This document shows, piece by piece, positions 63,946 to 64,000 of a DNA stretch of 64,000 nucleotides (position 1 is the first letter of the stretch; every line of letters begins with the position of its first letter). This stretch comes from a bacterium HR29. GTDB taxonomy: Bacteria; Chloroflexota; Dehalococcoidia; Tepidiformales; Tepidiformaceae. The notes below the pieces were generated by a model, which was not told the origin of the DNA, ran no database searches, and saw only the letters and a program-made list of their open reading frames with translations. The DNA is taken from NCBI GenBank assembly GCA_002898215.1, contig BEIF01000001.1, forward strand, positions 725,501-789,500, written 5' to 3'. Made by a program: the position numbers and the translations under genes.

Positions 63946-64000
63946 TCAGGAACCGGTCCCGCTCGTACCGCTTTCCGTCGAGGTCCCCTGTGCGGTGGAC
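63946..64000 (-). CDS. Possible C-terminus of a minus-strand gene, partial
   Basis: On the minus strand one frame ends in a Thr/Ser/Gly-rich tail (TAQGTSTESGTSGTGS) and a TGA at 63948-63946, just beyond the hairpin. Only about 17 codons are inside the window, so this is tentative; another frame is also open here. Confidence 0.3.
   Translation of the reverse strand, partial: STAQGTSTESGTSGTGS

Overview
This is a G+C-rich, gene-dense bacterial chromosome segment with very short intergenic gaps, many 1-4 bp ATGA/GTGA/TGATG gene overlaps and frequent GTG or TTG starts. I see no insertion sequence, prophage, CRISPR array, rRNA or plasmid function. The gene set suggests a Chloroflexota-like heterotroph, perhaps Dehalococcoidia/Tepidiforma-like: a LexA box of the Gram-positive type, the DapL route to diaminopimelate, a GuaB3-type IMP dehydrogenase relative, several acyl-CoA dehydrogenases, a crotonyl-CoA carboxylase/reductase and a large nuo cluster. 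The lineage is inferred from gene content; no marker gene was compared.

Layout. 1-3100: a partial thiol-redox protein, a DUF3179 lipoprotein, an acyl-CoA dehydrogenase and tRNA-Asp. 3220-5475: peptide deformylase, a LOG-like Rossmann protein and enolase. 5472-8547 (minus): crotonyl-CoA carboxylase/reductase, acyl-CoA dehydrogenase and a MaoC hydratase, which together match steps of the ethylmalonyl-CoA pathway. 8714-18007: a complex I operon nuoA-C-D-H-J-K-(small ORF)-L-M-N that lacks every Fe-S-binding subunit. 18012-22318: ybeY, dnaX, ybaB, recR, recO and an FmdB zinc-ribbon protein. 22327-27887 (minus): acyl-CoA dehydrogenase, rsmI, metG, tatD and polyprenyl diphosphate synthase. 28063-29943: guaB3, followed by two tandem hairpins sharing one loop sequence, then a membrane-anchored unknown. 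29954-33992 (minus): hisS, prfA, prmC and a HAD phosphatase.

34066-36339 holds a Rel (p)ppGpp synthetase/hydrolase. Antisense to its 3' end lies a predicted small membrane protein behind a promoter with two LexA-like boxes, the most interesting local signal in the window. tRNA-Asn, tRNA-Trp and a 52-residue zinc ribbon follow. 37190-45250 is a long plus-strand run: argF, cdaA, cdaR, der, plsY, gpsA, a HEAT-repeat protein, a NUDIX hydrolase and an acetyltransferase. 45404-46795 is an unassigned AAA+ ATPase. 46792-54495 carries purine genes on the minus strand (purC-purS; guaA-purD-cupin-purB) around a plus-strand Asp-box repeat protein and an acetyltransferase. 54612-61315 is a plus-strand run: rpiB, pgk, tpiA, miaA, dapF, dapL and hflX. 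It is followed by two adjacent family III CoA-transferase paralogs and a strong hairpin.

Together the genes cover housekeeping (translation, recombination repair, purine synthesis, lower glycolysis, cell-wall precursor DAP, phospholipid precursors), nucleotide second messengers ((p)ppGpp and c-di-AMP), respiration, and acyl-CoA metabolism (three acyl-CoA dehydrogenases, Ccr, MaoC and a CoA-transferase pair). Several housekeeping enzymes have changes in signature motifs (DapF, CdaA, MetG, Der, GpsA); these are listed as findings.
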